DNA of 64,000 bases from Symsagittifera roscoffensis (GCF_963678635.1 NC_087071.1:6153624-6217623), one strand, 5' to 3'. Shown: positions 17,765 through 30,300, numbered from the stretch's first letter. Numbers and translations are program-made. Notes: generated by a model from the sequence alone, not told the origin.

Positions 17765-20268
17765 TGGCGCAGTCAGCAGGATTAGGTGGGGGAAAGAATC
17801 CACTGGGCATCACGGGATTTTGGCCAGCAAAATGCACGGAACCGCCAATGATGTGGGAATTCTGGATCAACAGATTCCAATGGGGAATGGTCGCCAAACA
17901 CTCACTAAATCCAATGAATTTTTACTTCGCCGCGAATCTCACAGCCGCACAAATTACTGACTTGCCCGCGGAAGTAGACAGAAAAATTCGGCGGGAATCG
18001 GAAATGGTGTTAATTTCGAACCTGTACTTGTTTTTGGGGGAGAAGGGGCAGGATGAACTGCACAAACGACGACCACACCTGGACCTTCAGACAATTCGGT
18101 ACCCACGGATGATAGACGCGCTGGAAGCGGAATTCAAGAAAGAAAGGAACGAAACATATGAAACGTACCAACTCCTTTCTCGTAAGCAGTTTATAAATGA
18201 AAGTCTTGAGCAATTCCATTCCGTACTGAGCGGATTGGCAGCGACGTACAATTTTGGAGCACTAGAGAACCGAATATTAAGAGACGTATTCATCGTTAAT
18301 ATGAACAATCGGGACGCACAAAAAGAACTCTGCAGATCGACAAAAACACCTGAGGAGGTGTACCGGATAGCTCTCTCGTACGAAAGGAGTAGCAAGTATG
18401 CATCCTCATACGTTGCCACGGGACCAGCGGGGACCCCTGGATCATCATCGGGAGGAATCCAAATAAAATCGGAACCAGTTGGAATAATCCGGGGAGGTTA
18501 CCGGAACAACCGTTCAAGGGGCCGGGGCTCTTACCAAGGCCGAGGATCATATCGAGGAAGAAATCCCCTAAATAACAACAAATGTTATAATTGCGATCAG
18601 CAAAACTTCACCAGGGAACATTTGGACAGATGCCCAGCAAAAGGGGTTACATGCAATTTTTGCCATAAAATAGGCCATTTCGAAAGAACCTGCAGGGGTA
18701 AACGTGGAAACCAACGAGGACAGGGAGCCGTAGGAATGATACGGGAGAATGTGGACGATCATCAACTAGAAAACTCTGCGGACGAAGAAACATCACAACA
18801 CGCAAGTTCCATTGGATGGGTCACGAAGAATCCAGTGGTGCACTCGTGGGACTCCAGCAGTTCTGACGGGGACTACATGGTTATGGCCATAAAACGGAGA
18901 GGAGTGACAGAATTGAAAAATGCTGGGGCACAATTGCCGATCAAAGTCAATGGAAAACCTACTCGCGTGTGGATCGATAGCGGATCCCCAATCTCAATCT
19001 TTACGATCGGGGAATTACGGAAAACATTGGGAACATCAGGAGTAAAACTGGACAATCTGACGGAGGAGGATAATGCTTTTCGGGATTATGGAAACAATCC
19101 CCTACAGATGATTGGAACAATGGCAGTAACAATCCAATCCAACGGTTGGAAGATCCAGGCAAGGATAAAAGTGATCGGGGGTAACCGACCATCAATAATT
19201 GGAAGGGATCTGATGCCCCAACTAGGACTCCAGTTGGTGCAGCAAACACCGAGGGACCAAATCATGTCCATTGGAGAGGGCAGTCAAGACGCACTGGAAC
19301 TAGAGGAACCAGAGGGGGAGTTGGATTCGTGGCAAACGTACTTCAGTAAGCAGTTTTCAAATCTTTTTAGCAGGGTAGGGAAAATAAGAAACTACAAAGT
19401 AGCAGCTGAATTTTTTGAAAACCTCACCCCAGTACAGCAGAAAGGGCGTCGAATCCCGATTTCGTTGCAAGAAAAAGTGGATGCGGAAATTGACAAATTA
19501 TTGAAACAGGGTCATATCGAAAAATTATCTGAATGCTCGGACAAATATTTTGTGTCCCCAATAGTAATAACCGTAAAGAAGGATGGATCGGTAAAACTGG
19601 CACTAGAGTCGAGGGAACTAAATAAACAAATGCATAAGAATAAATACCAGATGCCGAATATCGAGGAACTAATGGACACGGTTGGGCAAACGATTAGCGA
19701 AAAAAAACAGGGAGACGTATATTTCACAACAATGGATTTAACATACGCCTATGGCCAATTGCCATTAAATGCGGAGACGAGCGTCCAGTGCAATTTTTCG
19801 CTAATTGGAGGTCGTTCGACGGGTACATACCGGTTCAAAACCGGATTCTATGGCCTCACTACAATGCCCGCGGAATTCCAACGCGCAATGGATTGTATAC
19901 TCGCCGAATACCCGCAAGCGCATGCGTTTATCGATGATATTTTGGTCGTAACCAAGGGAACAGTAATAGACCACATAGCAACGGTGGAGAAAATTTTAAA
20001 GAAACTGGATCGGGAAAATATGTCTTTAAAATTGACAAAATGCAAATTCGCCCAACGAGAATGCGAATGGCTAGGACATAAAATAACTCCGACTGGAATT
20101 ACTCCATTGGTTAGAAAAACAGAACCAATAGAAGCACTAACGCCGCCACGGACTTTGTCGCAATTAAAATCGTTTATGGGGTCGATACATAGTTTGCATA
20201 AGTATCTGCCGGCGCTGGCCGAATCATCGGCACCGCTGCGGCCCCTATTAAGCAAAAATAACGAATAA
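17764..20268 (+). pseudogene. gag-pol: Element B gag-protease-RT segment, ends at premature stop
   Basis: The start is taken at ATG 17764 (MAQSAGLGGG); an open frame reaches back into the LTR but has no ATG there. Capsid-like gag comes first. An Arg/Gly-rich RGGY/RGRGSYRGRG tract (about 242-267) follows, then a first atypical knuckle from about residue 274 (CYNC...) and a canonical CCHC knuckle CNFCHKIGHFERTC from 297. Protease has WIDSGS with its Asp at about 405. RT has TTMDLTYAYGQLPL and FIDD at about 722-725. The frame stops at TAA 20266-20268, where related elements read straight on into the RNase H connection (IWTPECQ follows the stop in the same frame). This is therefore a nonsense change and not a natural end. 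Confidence 0.93.
17765..17782 (+). other. Primer-binding site of element B
   Basis: TGGCGCAGTCAGCAGGAT follows the LTR without a gap and begins with the TGG complementary to a tRNA CCA end. It doubles as codons 1-7 of gag. The tRNA is not assigned. Confidence 0.7.
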
Positions 20269-20318
20269 ATTTGGACACCTGAATGTCAGAACGCGTTCAA
20301 AAATCTAAAAAAAACAAG

Positions 20319-23299
20319 TTTCAAACATTGTTGAATTACGGCACTTTGATATCCACAAGGACATTCGCATAGTGTGCGATGCAAGCCATAATGGGCTCGG
20401 CGCGGTGTTGGAACAGTTGGGAACAGAAGGATGGCGCCCAATTTCGTTCGCGTCGCGATATCTTAACGAGGCGGAAAAGAAATACTCGACAAACGAATTG
20501 GAAATGTTGGCAGTTGTGTGGGGGGCTGAATACTTTCGAAATTACATACTGGGCCGAAGTTTTTTGATCGTTACCGATCATAAAGCCCTGATATCCCTTT
20601 TGAACGGTAATAACAAGAAAAATAAAACGATGTTTAGTCGTTTAACCCGCTGGTTAGATCGACTAATTCCCTTTGATTTTCAAATTGAGCATAAACCGGG
20701 GGCTAAAATTGGTTTGGCGGACTATTTATCACGGCATCCAAGTAAAGAAGCAACGCCAATTAGTACGTATGATAATATGTTCACGGTGGCAAAGATCAAC
20801 CTAATTCGCACCGCGCTTGGCTTTAATACATCCAGGGGACCTAATACATCCAAGGGACAAAGTTGTACAGCGAATAGAAAGCCTTCTATAAATAGACTGA
20901 AAGTTTCGTCATATAACGATTCGGTAGAGGGCGGAAAAACATGTAAGCGGAAATCAACCAATCAGATGCAACCACGTGATTTAAACCGACGGCCAAGCGA
21001 CATGCGCGCTGGATTAGTTGGGGCTATTATTCATTCAGAACACAGTTGTTCAAAATTATCCAATTCCAATCTTCAAAATCAGAATATTCTTACATCCAGC
21101 CCTCAGAATTTTAAACCGAATAACAACATGGACCAAAACATGGGCAAATGGCAGAAATTTCTCAAACAGCATCCAAGCCTAAATAGTAGTAGCGACGAAA
21201 TCGAAGAATTGACCCCAAATGTATCACTAGAAGCCATTACCAAAGAGACAAGATCGATACGCACAAATACAACTCTCTCGTTACCCTCGGAATTCAAAGG
21301 AGAAACAGTACCACCAGTGGACCCAAACCTTGTATGTATGTCAATTATCCCGCGAAACTGTAAGATCGTTAATAAAACTACTGCATTACCTGACCTGTTT
21401 AACTTAAAATTCATAGAATCAAATTATGTATCCGACCCCCAACTGAGCGCTATTCGCGATCTCATTGTTACACAAGACCCGGAAATACATGAAAAAGTTA
21501 CTCGAATGAGCCGCTATCACGCTCAATTCGTCAAGGATTTCTCAGTGAAGGAAAATGTAGTTTGGATGGACGATAAATTAGCAATCCCAATTAACCTCCA
21601 GTCAGCAATCAATAACAGAATACACGCGTACCATCACGGGAAGTCAAATATGTTCGATGCCGCAAAGGACGTCTGGTATCCCTATATCTACCGCTCAATA
21701 GCCTCCATTGCCGAGGGGTGCCGTGAATGTACTGCAGCCGGTAAGAACTTGAAGACGCTAATAAGTAAAAATCAACTGGGATCTGTACCAGAACCAAAAG
21801 AACCGAATGAATCTGTCCAATTAGATTTTTGGGGCCCCATTAATTACTTAAATGAATCCTCTAAATATGTGCTCGTAGCGGTCGACCGGTTCTCTCGTTG
21901 ACCATCGGCAATGATCTGTGGAAATAGTCGTTCGGACAAAATATTGAAATTCTTGAAGAGTTATATATCAAACCACGGGGTGCCACGAAAAATCCATATC
22001 GATCAGGGAACTAATTTCATGTCAAATGCGGTCAAAGCTTTTTGTAATGGGGAAGGCATTGAAATCATTAAATCACCTGTAAACGACCATCGGGCAACCG
22101 GGTGTGTCGAGCGTACTATTGGAAGTCTTAAGAATTCAATCCTTACTTTCGCTCACGAAAAAAATCCTAAACCCTTGGAGAAAATGGTCGAACGGGCCCT
22201 TGGTGCTCTCAGATTCTCAAAAAACTCAACACTTAGAATTTCGCCTTTTGAAGCTCATCATGGTAGAGAAGCAAACACCGTTTTACGGAATCTTACTAAA
22301 AAACCATCGCTGCAGAATCTGGATTGGTCACGGGTACTAAAAACTAAAAATGCTTGTTTAGATAACGACGATCCTAGTGTGCAAGATATGCCCCATCCAG
22401 CCGACACAAACTGGGGTGTACGATCAGATCTCGACTATGACATTAAAAACAGAACTCATGCACGACGCCTTACTGTGGATCAAGCTGGGAATCAGGACGA
22501 CGAACCGTCAATACGCAAAAGCTCAAATCCCGCAGGACAACTGGGACCATCCGGATCATTGTTTCAGCGCACTGGAAACAAAAACTTAAAAAGGTATAGA
22601 CCAGTTCATTCTAAAATTAGATCTGAGAGTGCACATACACTGACGTTAGATAATGGAGTTGTGCTTAGGAAATCGGGAGTGGCCACGAAACCCATACCGA
22701 AGAAAAAATCAAGAACCGCAGCCAAATCCGTACTACCGATACCAGTGATCGAAGCGAACAAACGGGCTACTCAAACAACACTACCACCGCCAACCCCGCG
22801 CGACGTGAAGGAACGATGGATCAAGCGGACTGCGGAAAAGAATCGAAAGAGGACCGGGCGCCGATTCGAAGAAAATTACTCTGAATCGGAGGAAAGTGAG
22901 GATCTACCGATTATCTCGGTAAAACGTACTCCACAACAAGTAACGACCAATCCGGAAGCACAAGTAGAACGCTCAGCAACAGCAATACCAGAGGCTGAAG
23001 CTGAAACCGACCAGGACACCATTCCGGCACTAGGCGGCGAGTTGGATGCTCCAAATCCAGGGGTGCAAGCAACGGAGAATCCAGGGGTGCAAGACCCAGC
23101 AAACCCGAAAACCACCGGCAAGAAAAAGGGAGCCTCATCCAGGAAAGCTCGGCTGGTCTCTTACAGTAGCCAGGGGGACAGCCAAGACGAGACATCATCC
23201 ACAACGTCTAGAAGAAGTGGGCGGAAAAGAACGGCGGTCACCAAAATGGGGGGCGTAATGATCGACTTTATCAATCAGAACAAGGAAGGGAAAAATTGA
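20319..23299 (+). pseudogene. gag-pol: Element B RNase H-integrase segment, frameshifted and with nonsense codon
   Basis: After the stop at 20266 the upstream frame runs on only to about 20334. The RNase H part continues in another frame, so a one-base indel lies near 20315-20335. RNase H motifs CDASHNGLGA, NELEML and VTDHKAL are present. Integrase shows LDFWGP, HIDQGTNF and an E 35 residues after that D. A TGA at 21899-21901 interrupts it just after VAVDRFSR, and the same frame then continues to 23297-23299. The final 180 residues or so are a charged, Pro/Ser/Glu-rich tail ending in a basic segment. The copy cannot make a complete Pol. Confidence 0.92.
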
Positions 23300-23579
23300 T
23301 CGTCGAATCCTTTAAACTTCAAACTTTGTTAAACTGTTCTAACCCAGGGAGAGGGTGAGTCACTACTGGCTTAAAACTCAATCGTTATCACTATCAGTGA
23401 TCCTTTAGTTATTAACAAAAAGTCGTTATTATAAAGTCTGAGTTGTAAACTGTAACATGGAGCTAGTAATTCTTTTCAACTATCTGCAATCAATCAACCA
23501 TCTATTTTTCTAACCATCTATTTCAGTCATTAAAGTAAACCTGCGAAATTATTCTACTTAACTAAAGTTTTCATTATCG

Positions 23580-23588
23580 AAGGAGAAG
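23580..23588 (+). other. Polypurine tract of element B
   Basis: GAAGGAGAAG directly abuts the 3' LTR and would prime plus-strand synthesis. Confidence 0.6.
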
Positions 23589-23804
23589 TGTCGTATTGAG
23601 TAATTTAGTTCATTTCCAAAGCTGTCAATCAAATGTTCACTATTGGTGCTAGACTAATTGATTAGCAGGTGTTTGTCCTTGGATCTGTCTGTCACCCTTG
23701 GATATTGTTTCTAACCACTCTTGATGCTAACTTTGCAAGATTAAGTTACTGTATAATTATCTCGGAATTAACAATTGCTCGACGACAGTTTTACCTTCTC
23801 GACA
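23589..23804 (+). repeat. 3' LTR of element B (216 bp)
   Basis: Identical by eye to the 5' LTR and followed by the TGTC duplication (23805-23808). Confidence 0.95.
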
Positions 23805-23808
23805 TGTC

Positions 23809-24869
23809 ATAGGAGATTAGGAGCCAAGTATTGATATAAAGCTTCAGAGGTCTCTGAAGAAGTGACTATAGTCTGGAAAAAAGTCAAAACCATAGGGATT
23901 TTTGCTAGAAGCGGTACTTTAAAACAACACAGCGAAGGCAAATTGTTCGCTGGATATGCGCGCAGTTTAGTGTAGATAGCTCTTTGCACAAGTCTTTAAA
24001 CATGTTCTAAATTGTAAAATGACTCACTTAGAGAAACTTTTTTGGGTTCTACGCACAAATACTGTTTTTGTATATTTTGGGTTAGTTCCTTCAGTTCATT
24101 CAAAATATCTTTGTTCACTTCGTTTCCAATACATTGTATGTGCAACACAGTTAATCAGTTGGTGACTCCAGTTTTGGGTAACCAGGGACTTCGACACTCT
24201 TTTGAATTTAAACTTTTGAGAAGAAATGAAATGAGAAGAATAGCTAATCGCAGAAAAAATCCGTTTATCAAAAACAACTATTCACAGGCCTTCCATGCAA
24301 TTTTGTGGACATAAAGTATTGCATGAAAAAAGTATGATTCGCTTTTTGTGGAAACTGTATCATAAGCATTTTTAGTCATCCCGGAAAGCTAGCCGTTAGG
24401 TTTTGGATTCGAATATATCTACCAAATGTGAAACTTGTTTATGGCAATGAAGATTAAATTTGATCCAAAAGTTGCCTCACATTTCCGACTGTCATTATAA
24501 TGCAAAAAAGTTTCTACCAAAAATTGTATTCAGTCTTTCGTACTTTTTCAGGTTGCAAGCAATCTATTTTTTTCGGTTGGTAGATTTATCAACCCATTCT
24601 GCAACGTCGGGAAAAACTAAATTCTTTGAAAAAAGTGTAAAAAAAACCCCATCACTGATTGCAATTTTTTAGAAACATCAAGTTTTTTTGACCAAAATCT
24701 GGGCACAAAACCACTATCCCATCTCATGGAAAGTTTCAAAAATTTTAAATAGAAATTTGAATTACTAAAGGTATTACAAAAAAGATCGCACACAACAAAC
24801 AATTTATAACAAAATAATGCCGTTTTTTCAAGTGAGTAGTTTAATAATTTTTGACTAACAAAGCGTTTT
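23809..24869. other. Host DNA downstream of the membrane-protein gene
   Basis: AT-rich 3' flank of the minus-strand gene whose stop is at 24870. No other supported gene was seen. Confidence 0.5.
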
Positions 24870-25286
24870 TTAGCCTATGTCATCTGCAAATTTGAAATTA
24901 GCGGAGCAAGGTGTTGAGTTTGCACTTTCATCTGTTTGGCTCATTCTCAGCTTTTCAAACTGCTTTTTCTGCAAATTTTGTTCACTCGGAAAACTTTGAA
25001 CCTCGGATTGAACAAAATTGATCTGCGGTTTTGCTTCTTTTTTATCAACCTGAACACTTAATAGTGTTTCCGGTGTGTTGTTTTCATTTGGCAAATCGAA
25101 TGAAACAGTTGATATTTTGCGATACATGTTTTTTCCACTTCTCGTGTCATTGAATTGTGAAGTGATTTTTTTTGTTTCATTTCCTATGTAGTTTGGGTTC
25201 GGTCCAATTTTTAGGGTTAGTCCTTGGTCGTTATCTTGGATATCTGCATAGCTGATGCTGTACTTGTAGTGGAAATTATCAGGATT
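24870..25286 (-). CDS. Last coding exon of a host membrane-protein gene
   Basis: This 139-codon exon (stop included) follows an acceptor TTTTATTTAG on the minus strand at 25287-25288. It opens in phase 0 with NPDNFHYKYSISYADIQDND and ends at TAA 24870-24872. The product is polar and has an NET glycosylation site, a Lys/Gln-rich stretch (QKKQFEKLR) and a tail ending FADDIG. Joined in phase to exon 40142-40286 it would be the ectodomain or C-terminal part of a single-pass type II protein. I recognise no domain family. Element C (14,228 bp) lies in the intron between the two exons. Confidence 0.6.
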   Translation of the reverse strand, partial: NPDNFHYKYSISYADIQDNDQGLTLKIGPNPNYIGNETKKITSQFNDTRSGKNMYRKISTVSFDLPNENNTPETLLSVQVDKKEAKPQINFVQSEVQSFPSEQNLQKKQFEKLRMSQTDESANSTPCSANFKFADDIG

Positions 25287-25506
25287 CTAAATAAAAGAAA
25301 TTTCATGAAGTTTTATTTGGTTGGATTGAGTTTAAACTTAAACTTTTTTCATTATGATGAAAAGGAAAAAAAAACTCTCCCTAAAAATGAAACTTCTTTG
25401 AACCATTGAAATTAATCAAAAAATATAATATTGCATATTTTTAGAAAAAATAAGCAATAGACATTATTATATGGGAAAACATAATACAAAATTTGCCTTG
25501 GATAAC
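25287..25506 (-). other. Intron portion of the host gene, right of its last exon
   Basis: Intron sequence between the acceptor and the insertion point of element C. The rest of the same intron continues at 39743-40141. Removing element C and one duplication copy leaves an original intron of about 623 bp. Confidence 0.5.
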
Positions 25507-25510
25507 CAAA
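25507..25510. repeat. Target-site duplication CAAA, left of element C
   Basis: CAAA here is repeated at 39739-39742 directly after the 3' LTR, which supports an independent integration of copy C. Confidence 0.75.
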
Positions 25511-25920
25511 TGGAACCTGATCTAAACTACATTTTATGATTGGATAAATTAGATATTTTACCAATGTAAAGTATTTAATATTAACCAATCATGATCCATC
25601 TGACTAACAATCCACTTATTTGTAAGTGCTGAAACTACTTGTAATTTCAGCACCAGAGAGATTTGAATTTAACTTAGAAGCTAGTTGAACTCTCCCGAGT
25701 ACTTCAGCAGCCGCAATAAACCAGTATACCGTAGATCTATTGAGCCTAGCAGAGACTAGTTAAACAACCTGAGACTAGATAGCATAAGAGTAAGATTAGG
25801 ATCGGTATTAGACTAAGAAGTTGCACGAATCTATCCGGCCGAAAATAAGATAGCGTGACGAGCAGACGGTGTACCCTATCCGAAATTACTCTATGAGTTG
25901 ACCACATCGGTCCTAACTCA
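25511..25920 (+). repeat. 5' LTR of copy C (410 bp)
   Basis: It runs from TGGAACCTG to CCTAACTCA. It has AATAAA at 25715-25720 and a 28-nt hairpin at 25626-25653. The last 20 bases differ most from the 3' LTR. Confidence 0.95.
25626..25653 (+). other. Conserved LTR hairpin (copies at 15851-15878 and 39444-39471)
   Basis: In the 3' LTR the sequence is a perfect 13-bp inverted repeat, GTGCTGAAATTAC, a TT spacer, then GTAATTTCAGCAC. This copy and the one in A each have a single mismatch. It could be an RNA stem in the transcript or a dimer-binding palindrome. Confidence 0.6.
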
Positions 25921-26004
25921 AAGCTCTTTGTTTTCTAACTGAATTTGAGAGTGAATTGATTTGTAACTGTGAACGCCCCCGACAAGATTTGGCTTTACCT
26001 TCTA
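25921..26004 (+). repeat. 84-bp foreign leader segment, also found at 53476-53559
   Basis: It starts at the first base after the LTR and matches 53476-53559 without gaps at 80 of 84 positions. It replaces the PBS and ORF0 seen in copy A, after which the normal leader resumes. The segment has no TGG primer-site start. Confidence 0.85.
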
Positions 26005-26882
26005 ATATATACAATAACGATTGATAAAAAGATCTCAGATCGTTTTCCTAACTTCTGCAGTAATATACAAAACATGTTTGAAAAATATTTAGTGAAAAAT
26101 CAAAATAAAAATTAGTAGCATGACAATAAATGGTTAGTAATTATAAATCATCCTGTTGTTCCAGCTTCATCACCTAAACATAACAGCATTCATAAGCTCA
26201 CTAATATCATAAAAATACTAAATCTTTTCTTTACACAAATTTAAATCATTTTAAACTTAAATTCACTTAATTTTAAAATCAGATCATCAAGGCTTATCCT
26301 TGGATCTTAAATCATTTTCTATTTAATTAAATTTAAAACTTGATCATCAAGGCCTATCCTTGGATCAAAAAGAACAACTTTGTTCTCCCCCACCCACTTA
26401 ACTAGTGTCTAACGACCTCAAACGTCGATTCACTATCCAACCCTTTCTAAAAACCCAGGACTAATAGAAATTTTTGAACAAAACTAATCATTCAAATTAG
26501 GATAAACAGTGAAGAACTTCGGTTATTCATCCTTCACTTGATCCTCCCTCTTACCAGACCCAGGATAAATCTTAGACTTAGTAAGTTTAAAATAGTATCT
26601 AACGAACTACTCGCGTTCTAATTATACCTGAACCTTGTGGATCGATTTACTATTCTCCAACCCTGAACACAATCACTACCCTTAAGTAAGATTAAGTAAG
26701 TTAACACCTTAGCTTATACTAGCCACGAGAAAGTATAAAATCATTCTTCGGAATCGATATACTTTTCTCCCCAACCGTGAACAAATAGACCCAGGTTAGG
26801 CTAACAAAAAAATCGTAAGGACTAACAGTTTAAGCAAATAGAAATCATTTAACAACCTTTTGCACCCGTCATCCTAAACCTT
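26005..26882 (+). other. 5' leader of copy C with degenerate repeats
   Basis: Matches the copy A leader. Hairpin units GATCATCAAGG CTTATCC TTGGATC occur at about 26282-26306 and 26342-26366, followed by three or four irregular units of about 100 bases. GTAAG donor-like sites near 26580 and 26691-26706 are shared with A. Confidence 0.5.
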
Positions 26883-27350
26883 ATGTCATTTAAAAACCTA
26901 GGAAATAAACAAACAATCGTTTTACACAATTGTGAAATTGATAACAAAAAATACGACCTTGTAATCACACCTCATACACAAACAGTTGGATACGTTAGAA
27001 CAAAACGACAAACATTAAAGAGAAAAATAATAACTAAACAAAGACAAATAACACGAAAAAGATTTTCAAAAAATCGAAACGCATTTTCAGAATCAGAAAC
27101 CAACAGTTTAGACGAACTTTATAAACTAAAAGAATCAATAGATAAAAATTGCCCAATTCACGATCAATTATATTTCTCTGACTCAGAAACAACTTCAAAT
27201 TCATCAAAAAGAGGAAAAAGAAGAATAAAAAAGCAGTATAAACACAAACCAGTACATTTATACAATTGGAATCAACCAATTAGACACAATGATAATTACA
27301 TATTAACGGTCATCGAACGAAAAAATGAGCTCAACGCACACCCCAGGTGA
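26883..27350 (+). CDS. ORF1 of copy C (155 aa, basic)
   Basis: Same length and frame as in copy A (13866-14333), with only a few amino-acid differences (for example YVRT for YIRT). It overlaps the gag ATG at 27325 by 26 bases. Survival of this ORF in a copy with other damage suggests that it is either selected or that C is young. Function unknown. Confidence 0.7.
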   Translation: MSFKNLGNKQTIVLHNCEIDNKKYDLVITPHTQTVGYVRTKRQTLKRKIITKQRQITRKRFSKNRNAFSESETNSLDELYKLKESIDKNCPIHDQLYFSDSETTSNSSKRGKRRIKKQYKHKPVHLYNWNQPIRHNDNYILTVIERKNELNAHPR

Positions 27351-30300
27351 AGAAAGTCCAGATGATGATGATATTTTCCCCTTTATCGTAGATGCAACCA
27401 CTGATAGAGGACAGCATATATTTTGCAAAAATTTACTCTTAAATTTGTTTGAACCCGGAATCAGTCCATGTAAAACAGAGTTCCTAGATGTAAAAATCAA
27501 AAGACAAATTATCGATCACTATCTAAAAGATATATGTAACCTAACACAACAATAAGGAATCTACTCCATAGAATTCAACTCACCAAATCAGAATCACAAT
27601 AAATATATAATTCAAACAGACGACCTTGATTTAGAATTTTCAAAAGTATTCTCAGAATATATAAAAAGCATCCAATATCATAACTCACAAAGAGCAAACT
27701 CCATATTCACCAATGAAGTTTTTGCGATAATATATAGTTATATATCGATATTAGAAAACGAAATCCAGATACCAAATGTCTCACCGACAGAAACATCTAA
27801 ACATATAAGAGTACGACATGAAATCACACTACTCTCTAGTTTTCTAAATATAATTAAAGAAAATTTCACGAAAGATGAAGTTTCCCAACATACAAAACAC
27901 GACTTACAAAAAATTTTGGCATGGTTCATAATAGATTATTTCACACATAATATTGATTTAATTTCACAAGCAAGAAAAAATTTTAGACCCCAAAACTCAA
28001 ACGATGATACTGCCATCACAGAACAATCAGACTATGTTTGGGACCCCGAATGGTCTCATCCCGCATTCATAAACTTCCCACAATCAATCTCAAGTCAAGC
28101 TATAAGTACGATATCTTATGTAAGAGATTATGTAAGAGTAATACCATTAACCATTGATGCAACACCATTAAACTATAATACATTTTTACCCGATATGCAA
28201 AATAATAGTTTAAACTCTACAGTCATACACAATGAAAACCTCAATGGAACTAAGAATCTTACTCAACAAGATATCCAGACACCATCACACTTCATAAATG
28301 AAGAAATCGTACACACAACAACTACACAACAAAGTATTTCACCGATACGCCCAAAATTAACAACACCAAGAAATACAAATCCTTCACAAACACAGGTAAC
28401 CTTACAATCAACCGTTAAACCTTCGGTTGCCCCAAAATATTCACACATGGATTACCAAACATACAGACCCATGACGATACCGCCAAAAACACGCAAAACG
28501 TTCACTAGAAACAATTTTGCAGACCATAATTATAATTACACACATCCATCAAAAACAAATTATCAACCACGAAAAAATTTTAGTAATTATACAAGATCTC
28601 GAAACTGGGATAACTCAATGGCACCACCTAATTCAGTAAATTTCCAAACAAATTTACATCCTCCACAGGATCGTAGTGAAAACTATCCATTTTTTCAACA
28701 AAATAAAAATAAAAAACAAACATCTTATCAAATGGATTACTTATCCTCAGATGATGATTTCTTACAACCAGATAGATTAGCACCCTATAATCAAGAATAT
28801 CGTGGACAAGGAATACAGAAACCACATACATATCATAGAATTTTTTCTCCACAACCAATAGATACACAAAACCAACAACCAATTCAGCAACAAAACCCAA
28901 TTAATACACAATCTTTTCAACCAATTCAGCAACAAAACCCAATGATTGCAAACTCGTACCAACCAACACAAATGCAAAATGAAATACCACTCCCATATTA
29001 TCTTCAACAACACGAAATAACAAGAAATCAACTTTCAAATTTTTCTCAAATGCCAAATGCAGCAGAATCATTACAAATGACAATGAATCCATACCTTATG
29101 GGTGGATCATCAATAACATCAAATAAACCTTTAATGGTATTCACAGGAACAGACCCTGAATATTCTGTAGAAGACTATTTAAATGCAGTAACAGCAAATT
29201 TGATTTTAAATATAGGACCTGAACCAATTAATACGCCACTACATCAAAACTGGATACATCGACGCACAGCGTTGATACAAACAACTTTAGATGGCGCAGC
29301 CCAAAAATGGTTTTCAGTATTGCCTATAGAAATAAAATCAAATTGGAAAAGGTTTACACAAGAATTTTCAAAAATGTTTGACTCCGAAAGAAACAAACAA
29401 CAACAAAGAGTTTTATGTAATGAAATTCGCAGATTACCAAACGAAACCATCAAGCAATTAGCAGTACGAATCGAAACACTAGTTCGAAAAGCATATTCAT
29501 TAAATACACATGACTATAAAAACACAAAGATGACAGAAATCTTAATGATGACTTTAACACCGCAATTAAGAAAAATAGCAATAAACAAGAGAGCATCCCA
29601 TCCTTCTTCAATTCGAGAACCCGATTTAGATTTTCGAAAACTAGTAGACAAACTAGAACAAGCAGAAATCACAATGAAACTCGAAGAAACGGAAAATCTG
29701 AAATTACAATACGTTAACAGAATTGAAACAGCTTCAACAAATATAAACAATATACAGGAATCAGATACAGACCTCGTTGAAAAAATCACTGAAATACTAA
29801 ATATTTACGAAAAACACCCAAACTTTAAAGGCAAACCATCTTTCAAAAAATGGTGTAATTATTGCCGACGATACGGACATAGTATTTCTGAATGTAGACA
29901 AAAACAGCAAGACAATCAAAATAAACCTCAAAAATATAAAGAACCAAATAAATCATTCTATCAATACATGAAAAAAGATCAAAATCTACCGAACAAAACA
30001 GTCTACAGCAACAACAGTTCAGGAAAACCACTCCCGAACAATACAAATTATACAAGAAATCAATCACCATATAACTCAAGTTATAGAGGAAGATCACCAG
30101 AACGAAGAAACACGCAAAATTCATCACAAAATCACTACAATAGACCAAATAGTCGAAATAACTATTCCAGACCAAATTCAAATACACAACGATTTGTTTC
30201 TAGATCTAATTCCCAATCAAGAAATAATTACTATCCAAACAATCAATCACGAAATTCATCATACAATAGGAATAGAAACTACTCCAATAATCGGAATAGA

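Larger units (their letters stand above)
17549..23804 (+). mobile_element. Gypsy element B (6256 bp), young but with broken pol
   Basis: Two identical 216-bp LTRs (17549-17764 and 23589-23804) with inverted ends TGTCG/CGACA flank a gag-pol region, and TGTC is duplicated on both sides. A primer-binding site lies directly inside the 5' LTR and a purine tract precedes the 3' LTR. The gag zinc-knuckle pair and the FIDD RT box resemble the Mag/K02A2.6-like Gypsy elements common in nematodes and other invertebrates. Codon use is more GC-balanced than in copies A and C, so it is a different lineage. There is no env. Pol is disrupted in three places although the LTRs do not differ. Confidence 0.95.

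Noticed and set aside
19848-20255. Minus-strand frame of 135 codons within element B
   Set aside because: Lies opposite clear RT motifs; no independent coding signal.
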